Origin: Warburgia ugandensis
Taxonomy: Eukaryota; Streptophyta; Magnoliopsida; Canellales; Canellaceae
Length of the DNA: 64,000 nucleotides
Assembly: GCA_035236585.1 (NCBI GenBank)
Contig: CP141132.1
Coordinates: forward strand, 82,140,880 to 82,204,879
Reading direction: 5' to 3'
Shown: positions 12,701 to 24,200 of the stretch, piece after piece
Position numbering within the stretch: position 1 is the first letter of the stretch
Layout of the letters: each line of letters begins with the position of its first letter
Notes under the pieces: generated by a model
What the model was told of the DNA's origin: nothing
What the model saw: only the letters and a program-made list of their open reading frames with translations
The model's database searches: none
Position numbers and translations under genes: made by a program

Positions 12701-15700
12701 ATGCAATTCATGGGTCTTTCAAAATTAGGTTGCAACATGAATTTAAAGTGATATATCAATCTACACATTTCATTTATAAAATGTCAGATAAGGAATAAAT
12801 GATAGAACATGAATATACATGAAAATCGTACGTGCAAAAGTAACATATGTATCAAATAGTTGATATGATAATTCAAATAATTCTAAACTGGAAATAGTTC
12901 TCAAACCATTTTCTCGTTTTGAAATTCATTTGAAACTTGGTAGTATCAGATTACCTACCTCTTACGATGCCCTCCAATGTCGACTGTGTCAACTTAGCTC
13001 AGATGTCAACTCATCTCAAATCGATCCCCTCATTTCATTTTGGTCAATATCTAAATAGCCAATCAATACAAAAACTTGTGTTACTTTCAGTTCTCACATT
13101 TAACTTTGTTTGTTTAATGTCAATATCATTTCATATGACTCTGATCACCCTTATGATATGATATTCACCTTCTAGACTAGTGGTCCATAGTTTAGATTTG
13201 CATTTACCATCCAAATAACCCCATTGATAGACAATCTAGATCCAAAGGTTTAATCCAATGAGTCACGGAAATCTGACTTTTCTATTTCAAGGTCTGATTA
13301 GGATCCTTATCCATCTTCTAATGCTTTTAATGATGGAATTAGGGTATGATTTCATAAATAATTGTCTAGTATGTGTGCCATCAGATTAAAAGGTCGACGG
13401 TTGACATTAGTTGAAAGTGGTTGGATCTGAAGTGGGGGGGGGGAGGGGTTCAACCAAATCACAATCAGCAATGTTCTCGGTGAAATCTTCAATACCTCTT
13501 ATTTTTGCTGACAATTAGGAACATACTTCTATAAGATGATTCTCGAGTCATCCTATCATTTTTAAGGATGAGAAACTCACTGGCAGCATTTGATCATTGA
13601 TTAGATGTTGTCACACATTGTTTACACTATAACAGATCGGATGGTTTAGATTGTCTGATTTGTTTTCTTACACAGATCACTAATTTTGTCAAATCCCAAC
13701 CACAAAAGTCTATGTTTGACTGTTTTTAAACATAAATTAAGATTTAAATGGTTGGATCAACTATGGATCCAAGTTCAAGAGTCGGATCACCATTGTCCGA
13801 GCTTCGATCAGATGATCAGAACCTCAGACTGGTTGATCAACGGTCCTGTCAATCTCTGTCCACTAAACAGGGACGAGATCAATGGTTGGATCCCCTCTGT
13901 GGTTTGATTTAGGGCTCGGATCATCCCTATTCGAGTTCCATATGGATGATCCGAGGGTGATCAGAGTTACCAATGATCATGTCCTTTGATTAGGGACGTA
14001 ATCATTTGTCTGATCCAGCCGTTATGGTCAGATTGTTCACCTTACAACCAACAAAACCTTAGTTTTTCTGGTCTACAAAAAAATTGAACATCAAAATGGA
14101 GTAATCGTGTGATGGCTAACCTCTATAAACGCTCCACGTTCTTCGATCATCACCGGAGAAGATGCTGTTTAGTGATTTTCTGGTGACTGCTTCTGCACGC
14201 CGTTTCCCTCTTCAATCCAACGTCATTCCTCCTCAGATGATGGTGGAACCAAGGGGTTTTTACTCCTCCCTTTATGGGGTGTCAATTGAATGGTAGGATC
14301 CTCGATTGGAGTCACCGTTGTCGTCGGCAAACTCTGTTTCTCCGACAATTATAAATGTCTTCTGCACCCCCTCTGATAAGATCTAGGTTTTCAAGCACGC
14401 AGTCTTCTTCTCCTTCTCTCCTTTCCTTCTCTCTCTCTCTCTCTCTCTCTCCTCGTCCCTCTTCTTTTTCTCCTCCCCAGCATCAGGCTTTCCCTTCTCT
14501 CTTCTCTATCGTTTTCATTGGGTTTTCGGGAACAGACAGTCATCTATTTCCTTTTGTTTTAAATGGGAGGGGTGCCAGTATCAATTCTGGCCCCTCCTTT
14601 AGGTGATTTTATTTGTTTATTTTTATTTTTACTCCTAATCTTGATGTTTTGTTGGTTCCAAACATCATGATTTCAGTCAATACTAATAAGTATCATTTGC
14701 GCGAGGGTTTCCAACATATTGTGATTGTCTAACACAAATTTCTGCAAATGTGGACCCACTTGTGAAATTACTAAATTACCCTTTGTGAAAAAAATCACAA
14801 CTTGTTCGTCCAAACTTCAATTTCAGGAAACTTAGTGTCATTTTCCAAGTACAATCCAAATATAAATGTCTCAACACTTGATTTGTTGTCTATAAAACTT
14901 TAACTTATAAAACTCCAAAAATTATAAATTTTCTCTATTCTCTTTTCATCCCATTTTAAGATAATCCAAAAATTTACTTAAATTTATATCTAAAAGTTAG
15001 GGATGTTACATTGACCCACTGACATATTGAGCAACTTGCTGCCTATCATTTTCTAGTAGATCATTTTGATGAATCAATTCATAAAATGTATTTATATAAT
15101 GGTCAATTAAGTTGTCTACTTACCTCAAGTTGGGCACTTGTTGGTAAAGGATCTGATCCACATAGTGTTAAAGGGCAGAAATTGTTGCTTCAAATTATTC
15201 TTGATCTTCCCCCAACCAGTAATCCTTGATTTTCCTCTATGTGAGGGTGCGGTCTTCAGTTGCTCCTGCCAAGTTGAGGCTTGTCCTTTTAGTTTTGATA
15301 CAACTATCTTCATTTTCTTTCCATTTGGGATTTCCTTACATTCAAAGATCTGCTTGACTCTGTTGAACTAATCTATAAATTCCTGTAGTTGCGTTCCACC
15401 ATAGAAATCTGGAATTTCAACTTTGATGTGAAATCCAGCTTTTTGTCAACCAAAACAGATGGTTTCTTATGCGAAGCAGAACCATTAGACAGTTTCTCAT
15501 ACTCTTCCTCAAGTCCATGTCTAAACCATGGACTTGTGAATCCATTTATGCTAAGCAGGGTAAGGGCTTCTGATTGCCATTTCCATTTCCTTCTCTGAAT
15601 TTTCGTCTATAGGTGCACCTTACCCCTTAGCTCTACATGAAGCTATGAAAGTGCCAATGCTGCAAATATACTTTGGCCTCCTCTTATTCCAAGTGATGAA

Positions 15701-17955
15701 GTGAACATATATACTAATATTGTAACAAGGGTGGAAATGATGGCAACACATGGAGCATAAAGATGGTAAGAAAGAAAAAATAGAAAAATAAAAACAATGG
15801 GGTTGAGAATAGTTCCGCAAAATGGGTAAGTGGATTGAGTACGATCCAATCCTGCAGATATGGATTGGAATTTTTGGGCGGACTAGAAGACCCCAGTCCA
15901 TATCCGATTTAGGTGTGGATCATGGATTCGTGGATTATCTGTCCATCCTGCATAAATCATGTAGAATGGTAGATGTTGACTTCTTGTGGAAGATTTAAAC
16001 TGTTAATCTTGCTCAAATACCTTGTATAAGCTAGGTACCAAATTTCAGTAGTATACGCATATAGCTTAAGTTATAGAAGTTGAAAATCAGAGTTCTTTCA
16101 GAGAAATAAAACAAGTTTGGTTAGGATCATCCAAATGAAATGACTTTTTATGGGTCACCTATTTTGGGGACGCCAAACAAGATTAATAGTTTGTATCTTC
16201 CAAAAGAAGTCAGCAGCTGTGGTTTATATCATTTATCCATTTAATTTTGCAAAATGCCTGTTTAGATGGATATCCACGGATATATCAATGCAGATTACAG
16301 ATCAAACTGATTTGATCTATTTTTATCTGTGAATCAAATTTGTTCGATTGGTGCTTTCGGATTTTAAATGGACAAATGGATAGCAACAGATTTTGATATA
16401 TTTTGCTGGCTCTAGTTGAGAGGCTCCAAATTGCACCCAAAAGAGATGAACAAAGCTGCTCAGCCTCAACCTTTTTAAGATGATACTCAAAACTCAAGGA
16501 AAAAGAAGAGCACTGCTCAAAAGGTCTCTCCACTAGTCCCTTCATAGATTGAAGACTCTCAGCAAAGCAATAAAGGATAGTCCAAGACCTCTTACATCTC
16601 CCGAGCAAGACTCTAGGGAAGCAGGAAGCACACTTCTAATTACTACAACTACACAACTTAACTAAAGGACATAAATACCCCTCAACTTTTGAAAAATACA
16701 GGGTACTGGTTTAATACTAACTAGGGTCCATAAAGTAACTTGTCAACTTAGAAAAATACCATACTAGTAGCTCTGCTATAGGACTAACACTGTAGCAAGC
16801 ACTGCCACAGTTTTACCGTAACAACATCTCTTTCTTCTTTAATCACTCCATCACTTCCTGTATCTGATTAAGTCTTCTGAGCGAATTGGTTAAGATGATC
16901 CACGAATGGCATGATTTTTTGAAGTTATCAATCCAAAGATTGATATGATCACTTGTTCCTACATTGCATTCAAGGCCTTTGGGATTGAACCTCCTCATCA
17001 CTAGGAACTCCTTTTTAGATAGACTAATCATTGGATATAGGTTTACACATAAAAAAGAAAAATCTTTGAATAAATAGTTAGCAGAGACATTGAACATGTA
17101 AAGTCAGCAGGCATCTAATAATCCTCTAGACATGCTTGGCCATGCAGAGTGTTGACATTATGATTTTAAGTATCATTGCACTTAGAGGCTCATTTCAATG
17201 TGATATGCAAATATGAATTGCTTCGAAGGATGAGATGCAAATATTATTGCTGGAATCTAACTGTATTATGAGGAAGTACATAATGATACAAATGAAACAG
17301 AAAAACTAAGAAGTGTGAGAGAGTGTGATCACAAATTTTGGGCAACGAAGAATTGAATGATTTGGAACGTGGAAGTGTACATCAATGCTTTTGGGAAAAA
17401 CCAATGAATTTGAGAAGTCAGATCACAGATGTACTTGCCTTTTGTTTTCATTTGTAAGTTGTAAAACAGGCACCTTGAGAGGCAATAAAATGGATAGATA
17501 CTTTCACAAGCTTCTATATTGAAACCATTAAGTAATTTCTAACACAAAGTTTTGGGTTATTAGAACTTCTGAGTATTGAACTTTTTCCACATACGATTGT
17601 GTTTTGCCCTTGAGGCAAATACATATATGCATTTTGTGGCATGCACATTATAGAGTATGCCTTTATTGCCATTGCTTAGTGATGTGGAAAGCAAACCCAT
17701 TAGGTCCAACATATTCAATTATCTATGTCAATCTTAGTGGGTGGCACGGATGATGCCATCACATTATAGATCAATTTATAACCTTTATGTGATCTCAAAT
17801 GAGGAGGTCCTCTACTTGACCTCTGCATTTGAAGGTTTTGATGTCATGCTTTCTTACCAATTTTGTTGGTTCCACTTGACATATTGTCTAAATGCTTCCG
17901 TATGAATGCCTTCGCTCCATCATGTATTTCAAGCACATGATTTTAGTTTCTGATT

Positions 17956-18009
<54 letters not shown>

Positions 18010-18235
18010 TCTTTTACTTCATGTGCATAAAATTCATCATTGATATTCTTCATTCTTGGGAAATAAAGCTTCAACACCATGCGGGTTTCATTGACATATT
18101 GACTAAGTTCTATACAATAAGAACAATTTCGGTGGTTATTTTTTGAACTTACAGTTAATCTTTTACTATTGCTTCTTCTTTTATAAACATCTTATTATTT
18201 TCTCTAATCTAGGTCCCCAAAGGCTACCACGTTGA
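3727..18235 (+). CDS. Predicted spliced upstream ORF of ASI1 (28 codons)
   Basis: The parts are 3727-3790 and 18213-18235, separated by a 14.4-kb intron. The predicted peptide has 28 residues, starts MYMPGM and ends QRLPR, then stops at TGA. The main ASI1 ATG (18260) lies in the same frame, eight codons after that TGA. This is a prediction that depends on the exon 3682-3790 being joined to the BAH exon. If translated, it could lower main-ORF translation. Readthrough of the TGA would instead add an N-terminal extension. Confidence 0.33.
5418..5610 (-). repeat. RTE LINE 3'-end fragment
   Basis: The block catcatcaagaccttatctc starts the reverse complement of the RTE 3' terminus. It continues through the gtgtcatggctttatttagtc and ttaaaatcttttctcaccact blocks seen in the other copies. 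It lies in the first long intron of ASI1. Confidence 0.65.
5781..5907 (-). mobile_element. Au-type SINE, lacking its 3' end
   Basis: The sequence contains the family blocks ggggcagaccacaaggg, cagccttacc-like, gcaagagg, a degenerate B box (cgccttgaacttttgacc) and the terminal gctccaaggctcc. These read on the minus strand as a tRNA-derived head followed by the family body. The proximal gggcagcc end present in the 45-kb and 56.6-kb copies is missing. Confidence 0.7.
5985..6975 (+). pseudogene. Internally deleted RTE-clade LINE (reverse transcriptase remnant)
   Basis: The first part (5990-6205) encodes the N-terminal palm/fingers of an RTE reverse transcriptase, from HTIKLFERVIEKRL to an EKSYDRI block. 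At about 6205 it jumps directly to the C-terminal region (KLELWKEALK, then YLGSIIHES). The central part with the FADD catalytic motif is therefore deleted. Stops and frameshifts follow. The 3' end finishes in a gacccctta/aaggtcttgatgatgatga tail, the short tandem terminus typical of RTE elements. Confidence 0.75.
7415..7576 (+). mobile_element. Au-type SINE with target-site duplication
   Basis: The element starts ggagcctttgacaatgg (A-box region) and carries the B-box-like gttacgtgctcgaggcg. The body contains acagcctcttgcaaatg, gtaaggctgcgtaca and ccccttccccggacccc. It ends in ggctgccttttttt-like T-rich sequence. It is flanked by atgcttctgctcttgaa (ending about 7409) and atgcttatgctcttgaa (from about 7575), a 17-bp repeat with one mismatch, as expected for LINE-mobilised insertion. 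Confidence 0.78.
7870..10040 (+). mobile_element. Degenerate Ty3/gypsy element (gag-protease part with LTR remnants)
   Basis: A primer-binding-site-like tggtatcaaagc at 7983-7994 resembles the 3' complement of initiator tRNA-Met. It is followed by gag-like sequence at about 8430-8660 (VDFLAFDGQ, EDFLDWS, WWERLQMT), broken by stops. A retropepsin remnant follows at 9285-9524. Short related segments flank this body: about 7880-7955 and 9965-10040 share an agggttgt/agggctgt block, aatgaaagggg and aaaggccttttct. They are probably LTR fragments. No reverse transcriptase or integrase is seen. Confidence 0.6.
9285..9524 (+). pseudogene. Ty3/gypsy aspartic protease remnant
   Basis: The frame reads CIMNGLVCNIARDSGCEEYL, then ELGLDITPHPKS and WINLNIYKG. 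This matches the usual plant gypsy protease layout: a conserved C-x-x-N-G start, the catalytic D-S-G triad, then HP and W blocks. The frame is open for about 67 codons and then ends. It belongs to the gag-protease remnant around it. Confidence 0.6.
10345..15010 (-). repeat. Candidate long gypsy LTR (minus orientation), non-coding
   Basis: The right edge reads gggatgttaca, which on the minus strand is TGTAACATCCC, a common plant gypsy LTR start. A matching tgtaac lies at 10345, but no target duplication was found and this left edge is a guess. The interior has no long ORF, has 58-bp repeats (12153-12415) and shorter ones near 12000-12090. A gypsy gag fragment of the same orientation abuts the right side. 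It fills most of the 14.4-kb ASI1 intron. Confidence 0.35.
12153..12415. repeat. Degenerate tandem repeat, about 58 bp x 5
   Basis: Related blocks start near 12153, 12211, 12269, 12326 and 12384. Each has the pattern (c/t)agga(c/t)tta(c)gg(c)cac followed by tc(g/a)tagag(t/c) and gcctgcctaa. Spacing is very regular at 57-58 bp although the units are diverged. Confidence 0.65.
15050..15440 (-). pseudogene. Ty3/gypsy gag fragment
   Basis: On the minus strand the reading is IPDFYGGTQLQEFID, an in-frame stop where a Trp is usual, then RVKQIFECKEIPNGKK. It continues with KIVVSKLKGQASTWQEQLK, then a GKSRITGWGKIK block and QQFLPF. This is the standard order of the plant gypsy capsid region. The flanks are degenerate. 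Confidence 0.6.
17958..18007. repeat. (CT)25 microsatellite close to the ASI1 coding-exon acceptor
   Basis: An uninterrupted 50-bp CT run lies about 205 bp upstream of the acceptor of the exon carrying the ASI1 start codon. Shorter CT runs occur at 741-764, 14427-14450, 53620-53634 and 59406-59427. Confidence 0.95.
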
Positions 18236-18259
18236 AACTTGTCTACTCAAGTTGGAGAT

Positions 18260-21200
18260 ATGCCAGCTATGTCTCATTCTGGAGAAGCAGATAATAGAGA
18301 GAATTGCAATTTTAAATGGGGAAAAAAGCGAGGAGTTGGGGCTAAAGGGGATGCTCAATTTTATGAGTCTTTTACCTATGATGGGGTTGAATACTTTCTT
18401 TATGATTGTGTATATCTGTACAACGAACATGAGCCTGAGCCATATATTGGTAAGCTTCTAAAGATATGGGAGCAGTCATCTAGTAAAAAAATAAAGGTCC
18501 TTTGGTTTTTTCGCCCTGCTGAGGTTCTTAATTGGTTGGGAGGTGAAGAGGTGCCCAAGAATGAGATATTTTTGGCATGTGGTGAAGGAAAGGGCCTTTA
18601 CAATCTTAATCCTCTGGTAATTTTTTTTTTTAAATTTACTTTTACATTTTGCCCCCTTCTTTCACTCTTTGTTTTCATTGTCAAGCACTGTATTTTTTTG
18701 TTATTCTTATGGAGTTGGTAGATCTTTAATTAGAGATACTAGATATAGTTGGGCATCAAATTACTTTGCACTTATTTGGTGTTCTTATTTATGTTTTCCA
18801 TGCTTTGGTTGTGAATCATGCTCTTGATTCTCTTGCATGATAGTCATCATTTTCCCTAATATATATGCGCATGGTCGGTATGAACTTTGTGTGTTGAATT
18901 ATTTGAACATCATCTATTAGGTGGTTGAGTGTGTGTTCTATTTTGAATAATTTTCACATTGTCTGTCCATTCAAGTCGTGTTGACTCAACATAGCTACAC
19001 GATTCAACATAGCTAGTAGTGCCCATAAAAGGTGCTTTGGCATGGTTGTGGCACACTCTGCCACTCCTTTCTGTTGATGTCCTCATTGACACCAAATACA
19101 CCTCAAAAAATAGTAGAAGATTTAGCTTTATTGAGAATAAACAATCGATGCATAGATAACCCCATTCCTTTGAACCATCTTCATCTTGTTGCACTCCAAT
19201 CTAACCAAACTTTGGAAATCACCACATTAGTAAGGTTACTTGTCCACTATCATATGATGCTGGTTCAACACCCCTTTGTTCTCATGACTTCAAAGGCTTC
19301 CCAAGACCTCCATTTAGCTCACCTCCATAGCCCATGGTGGTTTTTGACAAAACTCCACCAAACAAGCCTTAGAACATGGTGGTTTCTCATAAACTCCACA
19401 AAACCAAGGAGTTGATCTGCCCAACTTGAGCCATGTCAAGTAATCTTCATGATTCCTCTTTAGTCACCTCAGAGCATCTCTATCAGCCTTCCATACATCT
19501 GAGTGGTCTTCCCTTTGACTCAAACACATCTTTTTCTAATCGGTGCTATTTTTGGTCTCTTGTTACCTATTGGTGCTACTCTTAAGTTTCCTTGAATGTC
19601 TTCATTTCTAGTTCTGTCATTTCTTGTCTTGCCACTCATCCATCTCAATATACGCATTTCAGTGACGCTCATCCTATGTATGCGTTGCTCCTTAATTGCT
19701 AATACTTTGATCCATAGAGCATGGCTGGCCTTGCAACCATCCTGTAGAATTTTCCTTTCAATTTGAGTTGCACCTTCCGATCACACAAAACTCTAGAGGA
19801 GCATCTCTATTTGTTCTAACCCGCATGGATTCTCTGGGTAACCTCTCCCTTAGTCTCTCTAGTCTCATGAATTATTGGTCCCAAGTATTAGAGGTGTACT
19901 CTTAGTTGGACTTCTTGATTATCAATCTTTATTGGTGCTTCACTTCTGCTCCTCTCCTTGCTGAAAATGCATTCAGTAGACTATCTTAGTTCGGCTAAAT
20001 TTAAATCCTTTAGATTTTAATGCATCTCTCCATAACTGTAGCTTTGTGCTTATGCCATCCCTTGTCTTGTCAATCAAAACTATATTATTTGCAAATAATA
20101 TGCAACATGGGATCTTCCCGTGTAGATGTTTTGTCAACTCATCCATAATAAATGTGAAAGGGTATAGGCTCAATGCCAATCATTGGTGCAATCCTATAGC
20201 AATGGGAAAATCACCAGTCTTTTTGCTAGTGGTCTTAAAGTTTGTTATTGCTCTCTCATCCATATCCTTAATTACGTCTATATACCCTCATGAAATCCCT
20301 TTCTCGCCCACCACTTACCATATTAACTCTCTAAGGACCCTATCATAAGCTTTTTCTAAGTTAATAAAAACCATTTGGAGGTCTTTTCTCATCTCCCTAT
20401 ATTTCTTTATCAATTTTATAAGCAGAAAAATAGCTTCCATGGTAGATCTCCTAGGCATGAAATCAAACTGGTTTTCCAATACATTCATCTCATGCAGTAG
20501 CTTCTTCTCAATCACTTTTTTAAAAAGTTTCATGGTGTGGCCCATAACTTTGATCCCCTGATAATTAGTGCAACTCTGTATGTCTCCTTTATTCTTATAA
20601 GTTGGTACAATAGAGCTCTTCCTCCATTCATTTGGCATTTTCTTTGATTTTACAATTTCATTAAGGAACTTTGTTATCCAAACAACTCTAGTATCTCCCA
20701 TATGCTTGCAAACATCTATTGGTATACCATCGGGCCCCATTGCCTTACCTGATTTTATCTTTTCAAGGCCTCTTTCATTTGAGGTATTTTAATCCTACAG
20801 TCGTATCTATTATATCCAATGTAATTTGGATTTACGGTACTTCCAATCCCTATATTCTTAGGGTAATTGTCATTTAGCAATTTTTGAAAGTAACTTTCTT
20901 ACCTTTGTTTGATCTCGTCACCTTTGACTAGTACCCTTTAGTTATCACTTCTAATACACTTAACGTGGTCTAAGTTCTTATTCTTCTTTTCTCTTATCTT
21001 TGCAAGTTTAAACACATGTTTCTCATCTTCTCTTGGTCCTAATCTATTATAGAGATTATCATATGCCTTGAATTTAGCCTCACTTACTATTCCCTTAACA
21101 ACCTTTTTAGCATTTTATATTATTCAAAGTTTTTGTTATTTTTAGTACCATGTTATGCTTTAAAACACACCTATTTCTCGTTAATAACTTTTTGCACTTT

Positions 21201-24200
21201 TTCACTTGACCAACTCTCCTTTGCTAGTTACCTTTTAACTTTAGATGCTTCGGGGATGTGTTAGCCACTTAATGGACTTGGCCATATTAGTCCACAATCT
21301 TCTCTCCTTTTCAATTCCACTACTTTAATGTAGTTATTCATCACCGTTAACCTATTTTTGGATAACTATTAAGTTAATTTCATTTATTCCATATTTTAAT
21401 GTAGGTATTCATGACCGTTAACCTATTTTTGGATAACTATTAAGTTCATTTTCTTTTTTCCATAATTTAATATAGATATCTGGGACCGTTAACCTATGTT
21501 GTGAGGTTAGACTTTCACCTAGTATTGCCTTAAAATCCTTACACGTTGATCTTTCGGTATTCCTAAGTAGAAAAAAAGTCTATGGCTTTTATATGATCCA
21601 CTTTTAAAGGTTAGTAAGGGTTCTTCCTTTTTCTTAAAGTATGTGCTTACTATAGCTCGTTATACACTAAAGCAAAATTGAGTATAGCTTCCCCATCTCA
21701 TTTCTTTGTCCAATACCATGGCCTCCATGTACCCTATCGTAACTTTCCTTTTCCTTTCCTACATGACCATTACACTCTGCCCTTGTTAACATACCCTATG
21801 TGTTGGGAATTTCTTGCATGACTCCTTCCATCCCTTCCTAGAACTGTCTATTGATTCTATCTTCTAACCCTGCTTATGGTGGATATGAACATAACATTTA
21901 TGATCTTCACTCGTATAACAAGTTTTATTAGTATAATCCTATCACTTGTTCTTTTAACATCTGCAACTTTATCCTTTAATTCTTTATCTACCGCTGTTCC
22001 TACGCATTTCTATTATTGTCCTTTCCTACGTACTAGAGCTTATACCAATGGATTTCTCTAGTTTTAATCCCTTTCCACTTGGTTTCTTAGATAGAAGCGA
22101 TGTTAACTCATGTTTTTGATTGTATATGCTAATTCTAGACTCTTATATGTCAATGTGCCTATATTCTATGTGGTGATACAAATCTTATTTTCTCGACCTA
22201 GTTTATTTACTTGCGTACATCCACAACGGCACGGGAACCCATGCATACTTTTCAGTACACCTGGGTTTTGATGCAGCTTGTCGTTTCCACTCTAGCAACC
22301 CTTGCCTATTTTATGCTCTACCCAGGATCTGATGCAGTATGCCACTTCCAGGGGCATGCCGCAGCAGCCCTTATCTATTTTTCACTGCATTTGGGATCCG
22401 ATGTAGTGCATCACTTACAGGGAATGCCCTAGCCAGAGGGAATGTGAAAAGTCGATTCATCCTTTTATTAATATACCAACAAATTACAAAACAAGAAAGG
22501 AGAAAGCAAAAGATTGAATAGTCATATTATGGTGCTTTTTCTTTTTAAAGTTTAAGTTGTCTAAGTTTGTAGGCCCTATTTTAAGTGTTTAGTCTTATTT
22601 TTAAGTTGTTTTTATGTTGTGAGTCTGGGCTAAGTGGTTTTTTACACTTAAGTGAAGAATATAATAGTCTTTGGTTGTGGTTTACTTTAGGGACAAGAAA
22701 TGTGATACCCCCATTATGTTTAGGAAAGGGATTGGGACTTTCTTTGTATAGTTTTTTATTGATGGTTGAATAAGATTTAAGTTTCTTTTATTTTCTTACT
22801 CTTTCTCCGTCTCCTTCTCTTCCTCTTCCTCTTCTTCTTCTCTCATTTCCCTTATAATCCTAGAGTGGCTATTTTACTTTATTTCTTGTTGAATTTTCTC
22901 CTTTGGTTGGATAAACAAGGTGGAAAGGTTAGTTATAAGAAGTGTTTTATGGGTAAACACTTCAAAACCAACATGTTTATAGGGACTGAACTGCAGGATC
23001 CCAATACACCGTGCCCTGAAACTAATGGACAAACAGAAGTAGTAAATAGAGCTTGGTAATCTACTTCATTGTGTCATTGGTGATTATGTGAAAACTTGAG
23101 ATTCTATTTTACCTCAGGCATGATTTGCTTATAATAATTCTGTCAATAGATCTACTAAGAAGACTCCAATTAAAGCAACATATGGACACAAACCATAACA
23201 TGTGGTTGATGTAGTACCATTGCTGCAAGATGCGTAAGTGATGATAGTGAGGCCTTTATTGAACACGTTAGGTGCATTCATGAGGCAGTCAGGACTGCCT
23301 TATCTAAAAGCAATGACTTGTATCAAGAAAATGGCAATAAACATTGATTGACTGACAGAGTACAGAGAAGAAGATCAAGTCACAGTACATTGCAATAGGA
23401 GAGATTTCTTCGTGTATTTACCACAAGCTCAAATCAAGTGATGGTGGTCTGTGCAAAATAGTTTGAAAGATCAACTCCAATGCATCTTGATTTGTTGGAT
23501 CACCTTCAGATCAGTCTAGTCTTTAATGTGGCTGATTTGTATGGCTTTTATGGGTTTGATGACACCAACGAGCATGAGGGCAGTAGTACTTGGGGGCTAG
23601 ACCCCCTTCTTAAGAAATCAGTTGATGCTGGTGAAGATATATTAGATGTGAGGGAGATGCTTTCAAGGCATGGGAATCCCTACCGAGGTTTTCTCATCAT
23701 GTGGTTGAGTAAACCACCAAGTGAGAGTATATGGATAACTAAGGGCAAGTTGAAGCAGGGGGACTTTGAAACTTACGAGGATTATCAGCAGGTATTCTAG
23801 TGGGGGTTAAGATCATTTCATCTTTATGGAGGACTTTTTGTGCATGCGAGGACACTCCAAAAAGTGCGAAAACGTCCTGGAATAAAAAGGAGGGTTCATA
23901 AGACTCATTTCTTTTCTCTAGTTTTGGTCTGCTAATTAGGTCACTTTAGTGAACAAGTGTATTCTTGTCATTTTGCTTCCCATCATGTTTAGTTAAAACA
24001 TGAGCCTTTAGATAAATTTAGAAAAGAAGAGCTGAGATCCTTTAAACCTTAAGAGGTTTATTTATGTGAAAGAACAGTCATTGAGGCTGCAGATTTTGGT
24101 GTTGCAAAGAGGGGTTATCTTCCCTAAAGCTGTTCTAGTGGCTACATCCTTGTTTGGGTGATTTTCTTCTCCTTTTGCCCATCTTCTGTTCAATTCCATT

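Noticed and set aside
18239..18259. TTG at 18239 as ASI1 start
   Set aside because: Plant nuclear genes rarely start at TTG, an in-frame TGA lies directly upstream, and an ATG follows at 18260 in the same frame.
19032..19415. 127-codon plus-strand ORF
   Set aside because: Composition is non-coding-like, there are no motifs, and it lies within a TE-rich ASI1 intron.
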